A stretch of DNA of 64,000 nt, from positions 19,315 through 83,314 of the forward strand of contig VCMS01000035.1 of the NCBI GenBank assembly GCA_022539475.1. Direction: 5' to 3'. Positions 21,901 to 32,793 of this stretch are shown piece after piece. The position numbers and the translations under genes were made by a program. Positions within the stretch are counted from its first letter, which is position 1. Each line of letters starts with the position of its first letter. The stretch comes from Gracilaria domingensis (Eukaryota; Rhodophyta; Florideophyceae; Gracilariales; Gracilariaceae). The notes under the pieces are model-generated. The model was given only the letters and a program-made list of their open reading frames with translations, made no database searches and was not told where the DNA came from.

Positions 21901-24295
21901 CGCTACGGTAGACTTCTGTGCCAATTGCGCGAGAAATCGCGTGAAACTCCGAAAGAATTCGAAGAAAGTGAAACTATTCCCTGCCAGAGTGCCGCTTGAA
22001 TTTGTGGCAATCGATATTTTCGGACCATTGCTTACCACACGGAGAGGAAATAAGTTCCTTCTCGTTATCAGGGATCGGTTCTCGAAACTGGTTCGGACAG
22101 TACCTCTAAAGAGGATCACCGCGTTCACAGTCGCGCAGGCGTTCGGCACGCACTGGATCTTCGTGTACGGTCCTCCTGTGAAGTTGTTATCCGATAACGG
22201 AAATCAATTCGCATCCCGGTTCTTCCAGGATGTATGTCGCATCATGGACGTGAAGAACCTCTTCACGACCACTTACCATCCCCAATGTAATGGGCAAGTT
22301 GAACGGTACAACCGTACGATGCTGGCATCTCTCCGTTCTTACGTTTCTGACCACCCAAAAACATGGGAATTATACACCGACGCGTTAACCTTTGCGTACA
22401 ACACGATGGTACACAGGACTACTGGTGTTTCCCCAATCGAACTGGTTTTGTCACGGACACCTTCGCCATTGGCGTTAGAATCACAAGCTACCTTGGGCAT
22501 TTTCCTATCTGTGGGTGATTATCGCCAACAATGGAAGGCTTCGCTAACGAAGTTAGTACCGGCTGCCCGGAAATCGATGGCGAAAGACCAGGCCGCTTAC
22601 AAGCGCGATTTTGATGCTCGCTTGCGAGGAAGAACCCCCGAACCACTTACTGTGCGCAACCATGTCTTCGTACGGAAGGAACACTACAACCTTGAGAAGG
22701 GCAAATGTCATAAGCTCTCGCCTGTGGCGGATGGACCTTATAAGATAATCTCGGTCGCACCGGAAACTGTGGTGGTCGAGATCGCTGACGCGCATGAGCG
22801 GATCTCCGGCGACCGCGTGGTATTGGCCCCTCCACCCTCGTCTGAAGTTCCCCCGCCTGGTACAGAGCCCGTGGTTACGCAGTCAACAACGCCGGTAACA
22901 CCGGAAAAAAAACGTGGTGACAAGACCTCCGTCCTGCCCCACCCCCATCGAGGCCTTACAGACCTCCCGATAGAGTCGGCCCCGCCGACTGTGTCGGACA
23001 ATGATCGCCAACATGGCACCCACATTTCTGTCCCATCGCTGGGTTCACCTCCCCGCGATGCGGGACATTCAAGCACTCCCCACGCCGCTCCATCGAAGGA
23101 GGGGGAGGAGGGTATCAGCCGTGCTGAGAGTTCCTTGCCGACATCGCGTCGTGAAAACAACCGTGAAGCACGGACTGTACGCAGCTCTTCGGATGTTCCG
23201 GCCTGTGGGCGGGCCTCGCCTCCGCAACGCACGCTCGTTCGCCAGACACACAGCCTCGTTGCCGGGAAGTCTACACCGTCGCCGGGTAAGGGCACTCACG
23301 CAGAAGCGGACTCGGTTAAGTCAACAGAGCCTCGTGGCCTACCAGCCGCGCTGGGTAAAGCTAAGTCGAAGGATGCCGTCGGCACCGAGCCGACGCCACG
23401 GGAACGAAGCCCCACTGGGGAAAGCGCAGCGACATCGCAGGCCACTTCGCAACGCGACGCAGAACAACCAGGAAGCCTGGGAAATCCTGCAGAGCAGGCA
23501 CGAGCTGAGGGAAAAGAAGTCCCGAGTGACTCGTTGGAAACCGGCAGTATAGCCGTGGGAATACCGGACACTGCGGGAAGAGTTCACGTCACGGACGGTA
23601 CAGCACCAAATACTGGGCATGAAATATCGGCGCAAGTGCAGCTGCGTGCAGAGATCGTCATATCGGAAGCCGCCGGCGGTGCGGATAACCCTGGTAACCC
23701 GGAAGTAACCGTTCAGAACGGAAATTCAAGCAAAGAAGCTCAAGGGCCAACGGCGCAGGCGTTGGCGGACACCTGTAACAGGGAGGCGGTTCGCCCGAAG
23801 GAGCTTGACAGCCAACCGTCGCTACAATCACGTGCACGCACGGTTGTAAAGCCACCCGAGGTGGAGCCTCCCGCCGCAAGCGGTGAGCACACAGCTCCGC
23901 CAACACCGCCGAAGTGGAAGGACCCATGCCGACTGGCGGAACGCAGCGACATTTCGAACTCTTCTCCACGGAGGACACTGGCCACGCTGAGCCAGGCGCG
24001 CGCTGTAGCCCCCGGCACGGGAACCGTTCCCCCGCAAGGGTTGTCAGCCGATGAAGTAACCATAACACGGCAAGGCTGGCAGGTGTACGTTCAAGAGTAC
24101 ATTGTCGACTTAATTATCCGGCACTCCTGGGACCAGAAGGGCATTTTACAATATCACGTCCGTTGGTACGGCTATGGCCCATCGTGGGATACCGATGAAC
24201 CAATCGAGCACCTACCGCGCTCGAATGTCGTACAGTACCAGCGCAACGCGGGAACGGCCACACCAGCGACGCTGGACAAGGCCCAAGTGGGATAA
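18870..24295 (+). pseudogene. pol: Gypsy-2 Pol polyprotein (PR-RT-RNaseH-IN-chromodomain), one frameshift
   Basis: Entered by -1 frameshifting. Counting from 18912, the protease DTGAGPNF is at about residues 79-86. RT spans about 450-640: FCVDYRRLNAV, then TALDANWGYWQI with the first Asp, and a catalytic site HHDDIVVFS that has His where YxDD is usual. RNase H follows (FSVDTDSSDYQVGCALF). A frameshift near 21195 separates it from ECLAVLWALSTLRPYLLG, and pol continues in the next frame to 24295. Integrase has an H-H-C-C finger (CANC), then the DDE residues in AIDIFGPL, LLSDNGNQF and GQVERYNRT. A GPY-type module (VADGPYKI), a long Pro/Ser-rich linker and a chromodomain (LQYHVRWYGYGPSWDTDEP) end the protein at TAA. 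No stop occurs in about 1790 codons, so inactivation is recent apart from the single frameshift. Confidence 0.92.
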
Positions 24296-24683
24296 GGTTG
24301 CCGTGGAAACGGATGGAAATCATGTTGATAACACACGTCGTGCGACGGGAATTGAGCCCATACCACTTTGGTGGGATGTCCGCCGCATTGACGGTTCGAC
24401 CGGCTCGCGCTGTGAGAACACCGATTTTCGGAAGAAAGGCTCATGCCTGAGGGTTTTTCATCCAGCTCGCTGGTAACAGCATTACCGCCACACTATGAGC
24501 ATGGTTTTTCCCCTCGGAAGGGTGCGTTTTTCGCAGCGAATCGCACCGCATCGCATTAGCCGTCTGTACCGGTAAAGAAGAAGGACACCGTCGAAGACGT
24601 GTATGAAGCAAAGGATATTTTATCTCAAGCCTATACTACTGTGAACAGGTAGTTACCCACGCATGGGGAAGCTCGGCTCCCAA
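24296..24683 (+). other. Gypsy-2 spacer between pol stop and antisense gene end
   Basis: The two genes converge here. No domain was recognised; it may hold the transcript ends of both. Confidence 0.4.
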
Positions 24684-26629
24684 TTACTGGCCGTCGCCAT
24701 CGCCCTCATCCTGAGGAGGCATACCGCCAAGGCGTTGAGCCAAGGCATCCGCCATTGCGGAGACGTCGCCAGAGGCCGCACTAGCACTCAAACCCGCGCC
24801 GCGGAGGAAGCGAGCGATGATCGCACCTTCGTTCACACCCGCTGGCGAGGGAGGAGCTGCAGCAGCAGCCACAGAGGGAAGAGCCGGCTGAGCCGGAATC
24901 GGAACCGGTGTGAGTACCGGAATGGGAACCCGAGCGGGAGCGACAAAGTCAGCCGCCGAGACGGAGCCGACAACCGGAGAAGAGCCGGCGATCTCCCCCA
25001 CAGGGGTTGTGTCGACTTCCTCGATCATCTCGATGTCGTCGCCTCCCGTGTCCTCGGGCTAATTGTCCACCATTGGATCTCCCCCGAGGTACTCTCGGTA
25101 ATACTCATCAGAGTTCACGAACCCAGTTGGGGGATCGGCCGGCACGCGCCGGAGAGCAGAACGGAGCTCACCCGCTTCCTCGGCGGTAATCTCCCGATAA
25201 TCCCACGGGTCGAAGAAGACGTAATCGCCCGCAAGAGCGGTATTTCTTCCCAGACCTGGGCCACATCCACCCGTGTTCGGGGAATCGCCACGACTACTCT
25301 GAGACAGAGGCACTTCGGTCCAGTCGACACTATCGATATAATCGAGAAGGCCCAACACCTCGTCGTTGTTTGCACGACCCCCGAGGGGGACTTCCAAATC
25401 CAAATTTCGGATGGCGGCTGGTACGCGGAGGAGGATGAACCACAGTCGATATTGGTCGTATGCCTCAGCGAGGATAAAGGCCGCGGTGCGGACAGCCCAC
25501 TCGGTGACGAAAACCGACCACAACCAAGTTCTGGGATCCGTGAGCAGGTATGACCCTAAGTAGGTTAATACCGGGGGAAACTCGATGTAGCACCCCCGGC
25601 ATGCCTCGAGGTAGCTCCACCACTCTGGTAGAGGAACCTACCGACCCTGTCGGTGCGCCGCCGCGATGTGGCGGATTTCAACGTTCTGATACGGAGCGAA
25701 ATACCCAAGTTGGGACCGAGACCGCCTCTCATGGCGGATGAAGTTCTGAAAGAAGTTGGACCGCGAGCAGCGCGGAAGATAGCGAAACTCAGCCCAAAAA
25801 TCGGTCCTGTCCAGCACATGGCTTCCTGCAGTGCAACGGGCATACCTCGCCAGGCGAAGGTTTCCAATTCCGCTAAGCGGTCGCACTAACTAATTTCCCC
25901 GCGGGTGCGGTAATAGGCCACGTCAAAGTCCATCCCCGGTGGGATTGGGAACTCGAAGGATGCCCGGCCTTGCCGTTTGTAGGCCACTGACACGAAGTTC
26001 GCGTGAGCCTCTTCCCGGGATTGCCGGTTCTCTCCTGTGACCTGATGAACAGGGATCGCGATTCGCGTACGCCAATCCCACGAAGTGGTCACCATCGCTT
26101 GGAGGTCCCCCGGAAGGGTTTTGCGCCCGTCGGCACACTCAGTAATGAGACTTTCGTTCAACACTGCAGTCTGGTGAAACCACGGCGCAAGCCGGAGACG
26201 CCTCGCATGTCACCGGTTTGCCGGGTTGAGCCCTACAAGGCAGTTGAAAAATGGCCAGACCACGCCCAGGTGGAAGCCCACGACGGGCCCCACGAGAGCG
26301 GCATGTTGCGCAGAGAACCCAGCGGCGTTGTTCTGTTTCCCCGCGGACGGGTTGGAGCCCTGTTGAGGGAGTGGAACGGATCGGTATCCGGTGAAGCCCC
26401 CTTGGGAGAATGGCGGATGGTTCGGAGGCTAGTTCGGTGGAACGCCACTCATAGTGAGGTCTAGTTCCGGTGTCGGAGGAAAGTTCACCGCAGAAGCGAG
26501 AGCGCGTTCGGTACTCTGAGCAGGTACTGCTACTGCAGGAGCAGGGAGCACGTCGTTGACGGGAGAAGGAGAAGGACATATCGGAGGGCCGGGGAGCGCT
26601 GCACTTATATCCTCCTGGCTCGGCGCCAT
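24684..26629 (-). pseudogene. Antisense gene between pol and 3' LTR of gypsy-2, unknown function
   Basis: On the minus strand, from ATG 26629 (44 bp inside the 3' LTR border) to TAA 24684, a protein of roughly 650 residues can be followed. Interruptions are TAG 26429, TGA 26210, TAG 25886, a frame change near 25800, TAG 25638 and TAG 25059. The N-terminus is Pro-rich (MAPSQEDISAALPGPP), then GFHLGVVWPFFNCLVG, an ordered-looking part (WDWRTRIAIPVHQVTGENR, FEFPIPPGMDFDVAYY), a Trp/Tyr-rich part (EWWSYLEACRGCYIEFPP, WSVFVTEWAVRTAAF), an acidic part and a Pro/Ala-rich C-terminus. Both the gag-pol strand and this strand look coding in different places, so it is not a shadow of pol. I do not recognise the family. 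Antisense ORFs near the 3' LTR are known in some retroelements; its role here is unknown. Confidence 0.6.
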
Positions 26630-26656
26630 CCTGCCCTCGTCCAGGTTGTATTGCCG

Positions 26657-26672
26657 CCTAAGGAGGTGGCGA
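26657..26672 (+). promoter_or_regulatory. Polypurine tract of gypsy-2
   Basis: GCCTAAGGAGGTGGCGA lies directly before the 3' LTR at 26673, the site for plus-strand priming. The gypsy-1 tract AGGAGGGGGATA is similar. Confidence 0.6.
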
Positions 26673-27412
26673 TGTAGTGCAACGCTCATGTATGAGGAAT
26701 TTCGCTGGACTTAGTCATAATTCCCGTCCACGGGTTTGCCTGATACACGCCAATATATGACTAGTAGTAACTAGTGGTTGCCATCGAGACGGGTTGGACA
26801 CGTGGGACACGGTGGAGCTGATCGGAGGTTGGCCACTACACGTGGGCGTTTGCCACAAGTAGTGGGATGTTTAGTTAATATTATTTATTAATTTTAGTGA
26901 GGACACTACTTAGTGCGACGGCGTCGCCGCGGTCGCACCAGTAAAGTGCCCCAACCAGGGTGATTCTACTTCAAGGATCTTGGCTCTAGCCACTCTCGCC
27001 TTCGGCGGTGCACAACTCCTTATCAGAGGGACTCCCCGTTGCCACGGTGCGGCTATCCACCCTGCGTCCCCGCAGAACCCAACTTTGGGAGTGGTTCACT
27101 TTTGTTGTTTGTGTTCGACCCTGTATAGGGAATACCCCGGCGATACGCCGTACCTCTCTTATACCTCTCTTTCTTTCCCTCTCTTTCCCTTCCCTCACTC
27201 TTTGGTTTCGTCCCTCTTTCGAGGCTGCTACACTCACGCGTGAGTCACCCTTCCCTACTCAACTCTCAACGCCCCGTCTTGACGGTCTGGCCCCGGTCTT
27301 ACACTCGGCTAGTCGCGCCAGTCCAGAGAGGCTCTGTTCACTGGGTTGCCCTCACTAGAAGAAGATCCCGGACATCTTCGTGGTGTTTCCTGCTCGCAGG
27401 CACTGCACTACA
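26673..27412 (+). repeat. Gypsy-2 3' LTR (740 bp)
   Basis: Starts TGTAGTGCAACGC, ends GCACTACA, and is followed by the target duplication GGCGG. Its start matches 8659-8912 and its end resembles the gypsy-1 LTR end. Confidence 0.9.
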
Positions 27413-28198
27413 GGCGGCAATGTGCGACCAGATGCAGAGGCAATCACAACGGCAGTAAGATGTTTTCCTTGACTATCACACTTCAATTTCATGCCGCCGT
27501 GGTGTGTGGTGGCACTGACGAAACCTTTTTCTGTCTCTGTTGAATTGATCCTAACCTGCGTTTCGTCCATATTCCAAACGGTGTCGGGGTCATCTAGAAT
27601 TCCTGGATTGTTTTTCTGACGGAGTTTCAGGGCATTGACCAATTTCCTCACATGCTCGGGATTTTGGACTGCTATCTTTGCGCCTTCTCTGCTTTCCATT
27701 TTCCGAAACGTTACTTCTCGATGGCGCGCACGAAAGGCTCTAATCCAATCTTCCGAGGGTGTTCCATTCGGGAAGGTCTTCCGTCCGTCTTGTGCGATCT
27801 CTGCGGCTATGGCTCTTAATGTTTCCTTACCACACGAAAAGCCATGGTCTGCTACCTCCTTGAATCGGTTGACAATTAGTCTTTCCTCCGCATAGGTTAG
27901 CACGGTTTTACGACCTACTTTTGGGTCATGAAGCGAGTCATCATATTCGAGATTTTTCTGTTTGGCTTCCATTATTTTCTCTTTCAGTCGGCAAATTGTG
28001 CCAATCGATAGCTTGCTCAGACGACAAATGGTTCTAATGGGCTTACGATCTTTGATAAGTGCGTTAGCGGTGTGTCTCTCACCTCCGATGGCATCAATGT
28101 TTTCTGCTCTTCGCTTGTGTCTTCAGCTTTGCCGCCTCATAGACGTCGTAACCATGGTGAGCTTCTACCGTACTAGCAAGATGTTTGGTAAACGTCAT
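27413..28198 (-). pseudogene. pogo-like transposase, N-terminal half (HTH + start of DDE domain)
   Basis: The minus strand opens with MTFTKHLASTVEAHHGYDVY and changes frame near 28100. It then shows an HTH-like segment (RTICRLSKLSIGTICRLKEK). A CENP-B-type DNA-binding part runs from LTYAEERLIVNRFKE to SEDWIRAFRARH. The start of the DDE_1 nuclease follows, with the first catalytic Asp in VWNMDETQVRIN. The frame is cut at 27413, after SASGRTLPP, by the 3' LTR of gypsy-2. The remainder is at 8658-7906. This half has one frameshift, so it is not functional even apart from the insertion. Confidence 0.85.
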
Positions 28199-28518
28199 GA
28201 TGCGCACGGATGTAGTACGCTTTACACAGCCATTTTGCGCCATTTGCGGGTGCTTTTGGTTTGAAATGAGCGCGTCACACTCCTTGGAGAAGATCGAAGT
28301 GATTTACGAGAATCGCAGTAAAGAATACAGCGTTAACTTGTGATAAAAGCTCCATTTCGTCTATAAATTTGACGGTGTGTTTTCCCTGCGCAAAGTATCC
28401 TTTCTTGGCTATTAGGGGAGCTGGGAATGCTACTACGGGTCATAAATGGCACATTGGAGCCTCTTGAATCCTGATGTTCCACATTAGCCCATGTTCTACA
28501 ATGCCCTGGCCAGGAAGG
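28199..28518 (-). other. 5' flank of the pogo-like element
   Basis: Non-coding sequence between the transposase start and the right inverted repeat (CCCTGGCCAGGAAGG, 28504-28518). Probably its promoter region. Confidence 0.5.
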
Positions 28519-28634
28519 TACCTTAATTTTAGCAGATACTTTGACTATCTGACTTAACAGATACGAAATTAGTCAGTCACGTGTACACGTAGCACACCTA
28601 TCCAGATGCATACTGCAGAAACCAGTCTCGAGAT

Positions 28635-31010
28635 ATGCGTGCACACTTTGTCAAGGGCATGGAACGTACCACGTTGTGGAATTCTGATCGGAGCCATCCA
28701 ACTATGTCCGATCAATCTGATCCAACCACCGCTCCAACTACCCTTTCAGCATCTGTGGTTATTCCAAAACAAGCCGCACAACAGTTGAAACGCCGCGGTC
28801 CCTCAGCAAGAAAAAGTGCAAGCACTAAGTTCTCTGTATGGAGCACACTTGCCGCCACAATTATACGAGATGATTCCCGTCCACACTTTCAGTGTCAAAC
28901 ATGCAACACGGTTCGAAGATTGAACAAATCATACTCCAACAGCAGCATTGTCCTCCATTATAAGACTTATCACAGAAACCTTTTTGAAAAGATTCAGAGC
29001 TGCCTACAGCGTAACGGCACTGAATCCCAATTACGATACATTATCAAACAAGCTAAACGTCAGCAGACTGCATCAGTAAGTACTTCTGAATTCGCATGCT
29101 TTGGTCTAGAAAGAACAACACATTCCTCTTCTACAATAATTCCACCAAAAACACTTCAAAGTGCTGCATTGGTTCTTTTTGCTTGCCTCAGTGAAATATC
29201 GTTTTCTGGTATAGGCTCTCCAATTTTTCAAGGGCTTGTTGACATTATGGGAAGGCGTGTTCAGTTTGCAAGCAAGCAAAGCTTGGAAACTAATCTATTG
29301 AGCACGTATAAGGCTATTTGTTTTAGTTTGAGATCTGAAGTTATCAAGGCAAGGACAGGATCACTCACATTCGACGGATGGATTGCAGCTTTGGGAGCAC
29401 CAATTATGGGTGTGACGTGGCATTTCGTGGACGAAGAATGGATGTTGCGCTCAATTCCGGTTACCACTTTGAACCTTGAAAGCGTACCAAAGAATGCACA
29501 ACAATTTTGCGATGTTTTACGTGAGATTGTTTCAACCAACTCTATTGTGGGGTCGGATGATATTTGTATTGTTACCGTGATTACAGATAGTGAACCTGTC
29601 ACAGCAAAAGCCGTAGACTTGTTTACTGAACAGGTGGGTGGTGTTCGCTGCATCCTTCACCTGATTGCTCTAGTAGTCAATGACGTGTTCGTAGAAGATT
29701 CTCCCTGGCAGCAGTACATGGAACATATTAACAAAGTGAGTTCTTACTTTAATTATCATCCTAAGGCCAATATGTTATTGTGCGATAAGCAGATACAGGA
29801 GGGTATAACAAGGGACAGGATTCAGAGACTGAAGCACGATATACCTACATGCTGGCACTCTAGATTGGCTGCGATGACGACCCGTTTGACTAGACCATCT
29901 AATATCTCTGCGGTGGCTATGGAGCTTTCAATTTCATGTACAGATCTACCGCATCTCTCGCAAGAGAGTACTAATTGTCTGGTGGAAATTATCGCTGTTC
30001 TAGAGGAAGGGCGTCGCGTTGCACACCAGTTAGAAGCCGATCGCAATTTCACAATGTGTCGCGCCCCTCGTGTCCTACAGGAATTGTATGAGACGTTAAA
30101 GATTATATCTGGGACTATGACACCCAGTTTTACACATTTTCATGACAGTGAGGTAACCACACAAGTTAACTTGTTCACAGAATTGGAATCTACAGCGAGG
30201 GCTACTGTTTCCAGCATTGCTGCATACGACATTGCGAGAGATAAAACGCGTGACGTACGTCTTGTCAAGCCGATTGCTCGCGACTTATGTTAGCAACTAT
30301 GCAGCGCTTTGGAGAGCTGGCTTGGTCATCTATGGAGACCTCTGCCGCCCTCTTCTTTGGCTTTTGTCCCCGCTCATCTCCAGTCTGTTTCAGATGTTAT
30401 GCACCTTACTACGGAGAAGCTGAAAGACCGTCGGGTTCTTTTATTTCACCTAGCAGCTCTTTTAGACGTGAACGAGTGTGGGTTGGAAATTTTGGGTGAT
30501 ACGCAGGACGAGAGGGAAACGCATTTTCGCTTGCTGGATGAAGCGCTGGCTCGCGATGTAATAATGATGGACTCGTCATGCAGGCTCTCAACGGCTTCAT
30601 TGGCTACTTTGTATGGACGTTTCCATGCTCACATTCGTGAAACGCTCAAGGTCCGTGGCCGGAACGAACCAAATGAAGCCCTGACGTACTGGCAAAATTC
30701 AAACACGTCCCCAGGTTTGGTCAGCCCTTTTCCTTTTAATAATGTCGCACGTGCGTTTCTTGCCTCACAAGCTTCATTCGCCGCCGCAGAGCGGTTGTTT
30801 AGCAACCTGGGTCGTCGCGAAGGGACACAGTGCCAATCGTTGCTATCACGTACTCTGGAAATGTTCGAGGTTATAAGAGGTTACGTTGAAAATGAGCTAC
30901 AGTCTGCTGCGGATGTTCAAAACGGTTTATTGCATTCTAAGGCTGCTTCGTTCAAGCGTATTGCGCGGAAAATTGATTGTAAGGTTTGGGAAGATCGGGA
31001 AGAAGCATAA
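28635..31010 (+). pseudogene. hAT transposase (BED finger, RNase H-like core, dimerisation domain)
   Basis: One reading frame runs from 28635 to TAA 31010, broken only by TAG 30291. It starts with a BED-type zinc finger (CQTC ... HYKTYH, about residues 85-110). The RNase H-like core has the first Asp in SLTFDGWIAALGAP and the second in VITDSEPVTAKAV. VRCILHLIALVVND and PTCWHSRLAAMTTRL correspond to conserved hAT blocks. The C-terminal hAT dimerisation region is clear (FNNVARAFLASQASFAAAERLFSN). Near 30285-30350 another frame reads LATMQRFGELAWSSMETSAA, which fits a hAT protein better than the main frame, so two small frameshifts may exist instead of a lone stop. Probably inactive. Confidence 0.87.
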
Positions 31011-31108
31011 TGACTTTGTCTGACTAACTATGCCGAGATTATGGTGACTATTGACTACCGAGGAAGGCTGTCTAGTTAGTCATCTATACGCCCCTGGTGC
31101 CGACCACT

Positions 31109-31232
31109 ACACTTGCGCATCGTGACTGAGCTGCTGAGGCACGGTGCAGACGTGGACTGTCTAAATCGCGTCGGAGAAAGCACAATGCAGTTCATAGCAA
31201 AGCTACCTCAACCCAAAATGCGTGCGTCCTGA
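31109..31232 (+). pseudogene. Ankyrin-repeat gene, 3' portion after the nested insertion
   Basis: Joining 5955 to 31117, with one copy of ACACTTGC kept, gives an uninterrupted ankyrin repeat. ANAHL from the left continues as RIVTELLRHGADVDCLNRVG on the right, followed by ESTMQFIAKLPQPKMRAS and TGA at 31230-31232. This is a clean consensus repeat with its LLRHGADVD helix-turn signature. It strongly supports one original exon being split by the inserted DNA. Confidence 0.8.
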
Positions 31233-32793
31233 CACAAACGGCCGACATAACCGACTTGCTTTGGAGCAACAAAGACAATAACGCGCACACGGGGCTAGCA
31301 CCGCGAGCACACGGCAGTCCGCTTGTCTCCCGCACACGCCCCCCAGGCTCAGCCCAGAGTAAACCGTGAGAGCCGTTTTCTGATCAGCCGCAACGCACGT
31401 CCTTCGCCCAAGCACCACGGTTCCGCATTTTTCCCACCAATGCCGTCAAGGATAAGGAAACCATGGCACGTTCGTTGTACCTTTGCACCAAGCGAACGGT
31501 ATCGGCACGGCGCGTAATGTGCGCGCATCACAAAACGATCACACGCGGCTGTGCGCTCTCGTCCTGTGACTACGCGGAACGAAAGCAGCGTGCGGCTTGC
31601 GCGAGCGCCAGCCTCTGCAATCGCCGCCGCCGGCGTGGGAGTGGGCGTGGGCGTGGGCATGGGCCTGGGCGGCTGCGCTTTCGGTGTTGGCAGAAGACAT
31701 GGCAAGATTGCAGAGCGGGCGCTGGTGGGACTCGACTCCAGATGGACTTTGTGGTAGAAGCACTGCACGAGCTTGCGAGAGGTAAAGGGGATAATCATCA
31801 TTAATCTTTAGAGCAAAACTTAACATTATCTAAGATTGTCTTTCATACTACTCCGTGAAGCAGCCCTGGGGCCGTCATTGACATTTCAAGCAGCCTCCCT
31901 TGGGGTTGCTACTGCGAGAACCTCTACAGCCTGAGCACAGTCCGCTGACTTGGACCGGTCGCCGGTTGTCAGAGCCACCCCGTCGTCCCTTTCGAGACGA
32001 AAGTGTAGTGGATCTTATCGATCCTTTGCAGTCAGGTGTGAACACCTCGGACCCGACCCGGTGGGGAGGGCTGTTTCAATTATCAGAGGAAAAGCAGCGG
32101 CTGACAAGCCGCCGAGCTGCATTCTTGCGGGCCATCAGCGCTAAGGCCGCCGCCGACACATTCTTCAAACTCCTTTGGCCCAGCAGTCGCAGAAGACGAA
32201 AAAGTAGCAGAGCCACCGCTGGCAGCGACTGCAGCACGTGCGGTAGGAGCCAAGCAAATGGAGTCTTGGCTGATCGGTGTCGAGAAAGAGAAAGATAACA
32301 TCATCATTGCAACAATCGTAAAAAGGGTGATTTCGACCATTGTGCTTGAATTCCTGAGACAAAGACGGCTGTTTGCAACCCGATGCGTTAAAATTCCAGT
32401 TAAACGACAAGAAAAAAAAGACTGGATAAGGTTGAAGAGTTGGTTGGGCTTTTGAGTACATTCTCTCTTGCAGTAGTGTGCGCAAGCCTACCTTTGCTCC
32501 GATACCAATAACGTACGATTGTACTGGACCAATTGCTGACATGGTAAGAGCTACCCACGTCACATAATGAAAACACGTCGGGCTCGCCTACGGACAATAT
32601 CATTGCATTTCATTACAATCGAATGCGCAATACGCAATATATAATGAATAAAGTCTCTTTCCAACAGAAAGAAAACAGAAAGTGTTAAAACAAGAGTCAG
32701 AGGAGTGCGAAGCCCCAATAAAACATCGCAGTAGTCGAGGCGGAATCTAGGTCACAAGTGACCCAACAAACTGCAATTAGGCCAATCCGCCTC
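31233..32793. other. Region without a confident gene; GTGGGC hexamer repeat
   Basis: Five to six GTGGGC-like hexamers lie at 31636-31675. Frames of 130-150 codons on both strands (31349-31801 minus, 31900-32298 plus, 32165-32563 minus) have no recognisable domain and read through low-complexity sequence. I do not call a gene. Confidence 0.4.

Larger units (their letters stand above)
8659..27412 (+). mobile_element. Ty3/gypsy retrotransposon gypsy-2 (chromovirus-like), host of gypsy-1
   Basis: The partial 5' LTR (8659-8912) and the complete 3' LTR (26673-27412) share their first 254 bp with about 13-15 differences. GGCGG flanks both sides (8654-8658, 27413-27417), a 5-bp target duplication lying inside the pogo transposase codons. 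The order is LTR, gag, pol (PR-RT-RH-IN-chromodomain), antisense gene, PPT, LTR. The rest of the 5' LTR, the primer binding site and the start of gag are missing: right of gypsy-1 the sequence enters gag directly. Confidence 0.9.
6101..28518 (-). mobile_element. pogo-like (Tc1/mariner superfamily) DNA transposon, interrupted by retroelements
   Basis: Terminal inverted repeats CCTTCCTGGCCAGGG are perfect over 15 bp at 6101 and at 28518 (opposite strand), and a weaker match continues (TGT.GAACA). A TA dinucleotide flanks each end (6099-6100, 28519-28520), the target duplication of this superfamily. Subtracting the gypsy nest leaves about 3.7 kb, which still includes the solo LTR. The transposase lies on the minus strand in three pieces: 28198-27413, 8658-7906 and about 7143-6480. 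Confidence 0.88.
6073..31096 (+). mobile_element. hAT-superfamily DNA transposon, interrupted by a pogo-like element
   Basis: The left end CAGGGCCGTAACTATGACTGAC and the right end read on the opposite strand, CAGGGGCGTATAGATGACTAAC, form imperfect terminal inverted repeats of the CAGGG type known for hAT elements. They are flanked by GTGCCGGC (6065-6072) and GTGCCGAC (31097-31104), an 8-bp target-site duplication with one mismatch. Inside is a plus-strand hAT transposase gene. The pogo-like element is inserted 28 bp from the left end. Without it the hAT element is about 2.6 kb. Confidence 0.85.

Noticed and set aside
31349-31801. 150-codon minus-strand frame with a Pro/Thr repeat
   Set aside because: The repeat is just the GTGGGC hexamer tract read on the other strand; equally long frames exist on the plus strand.
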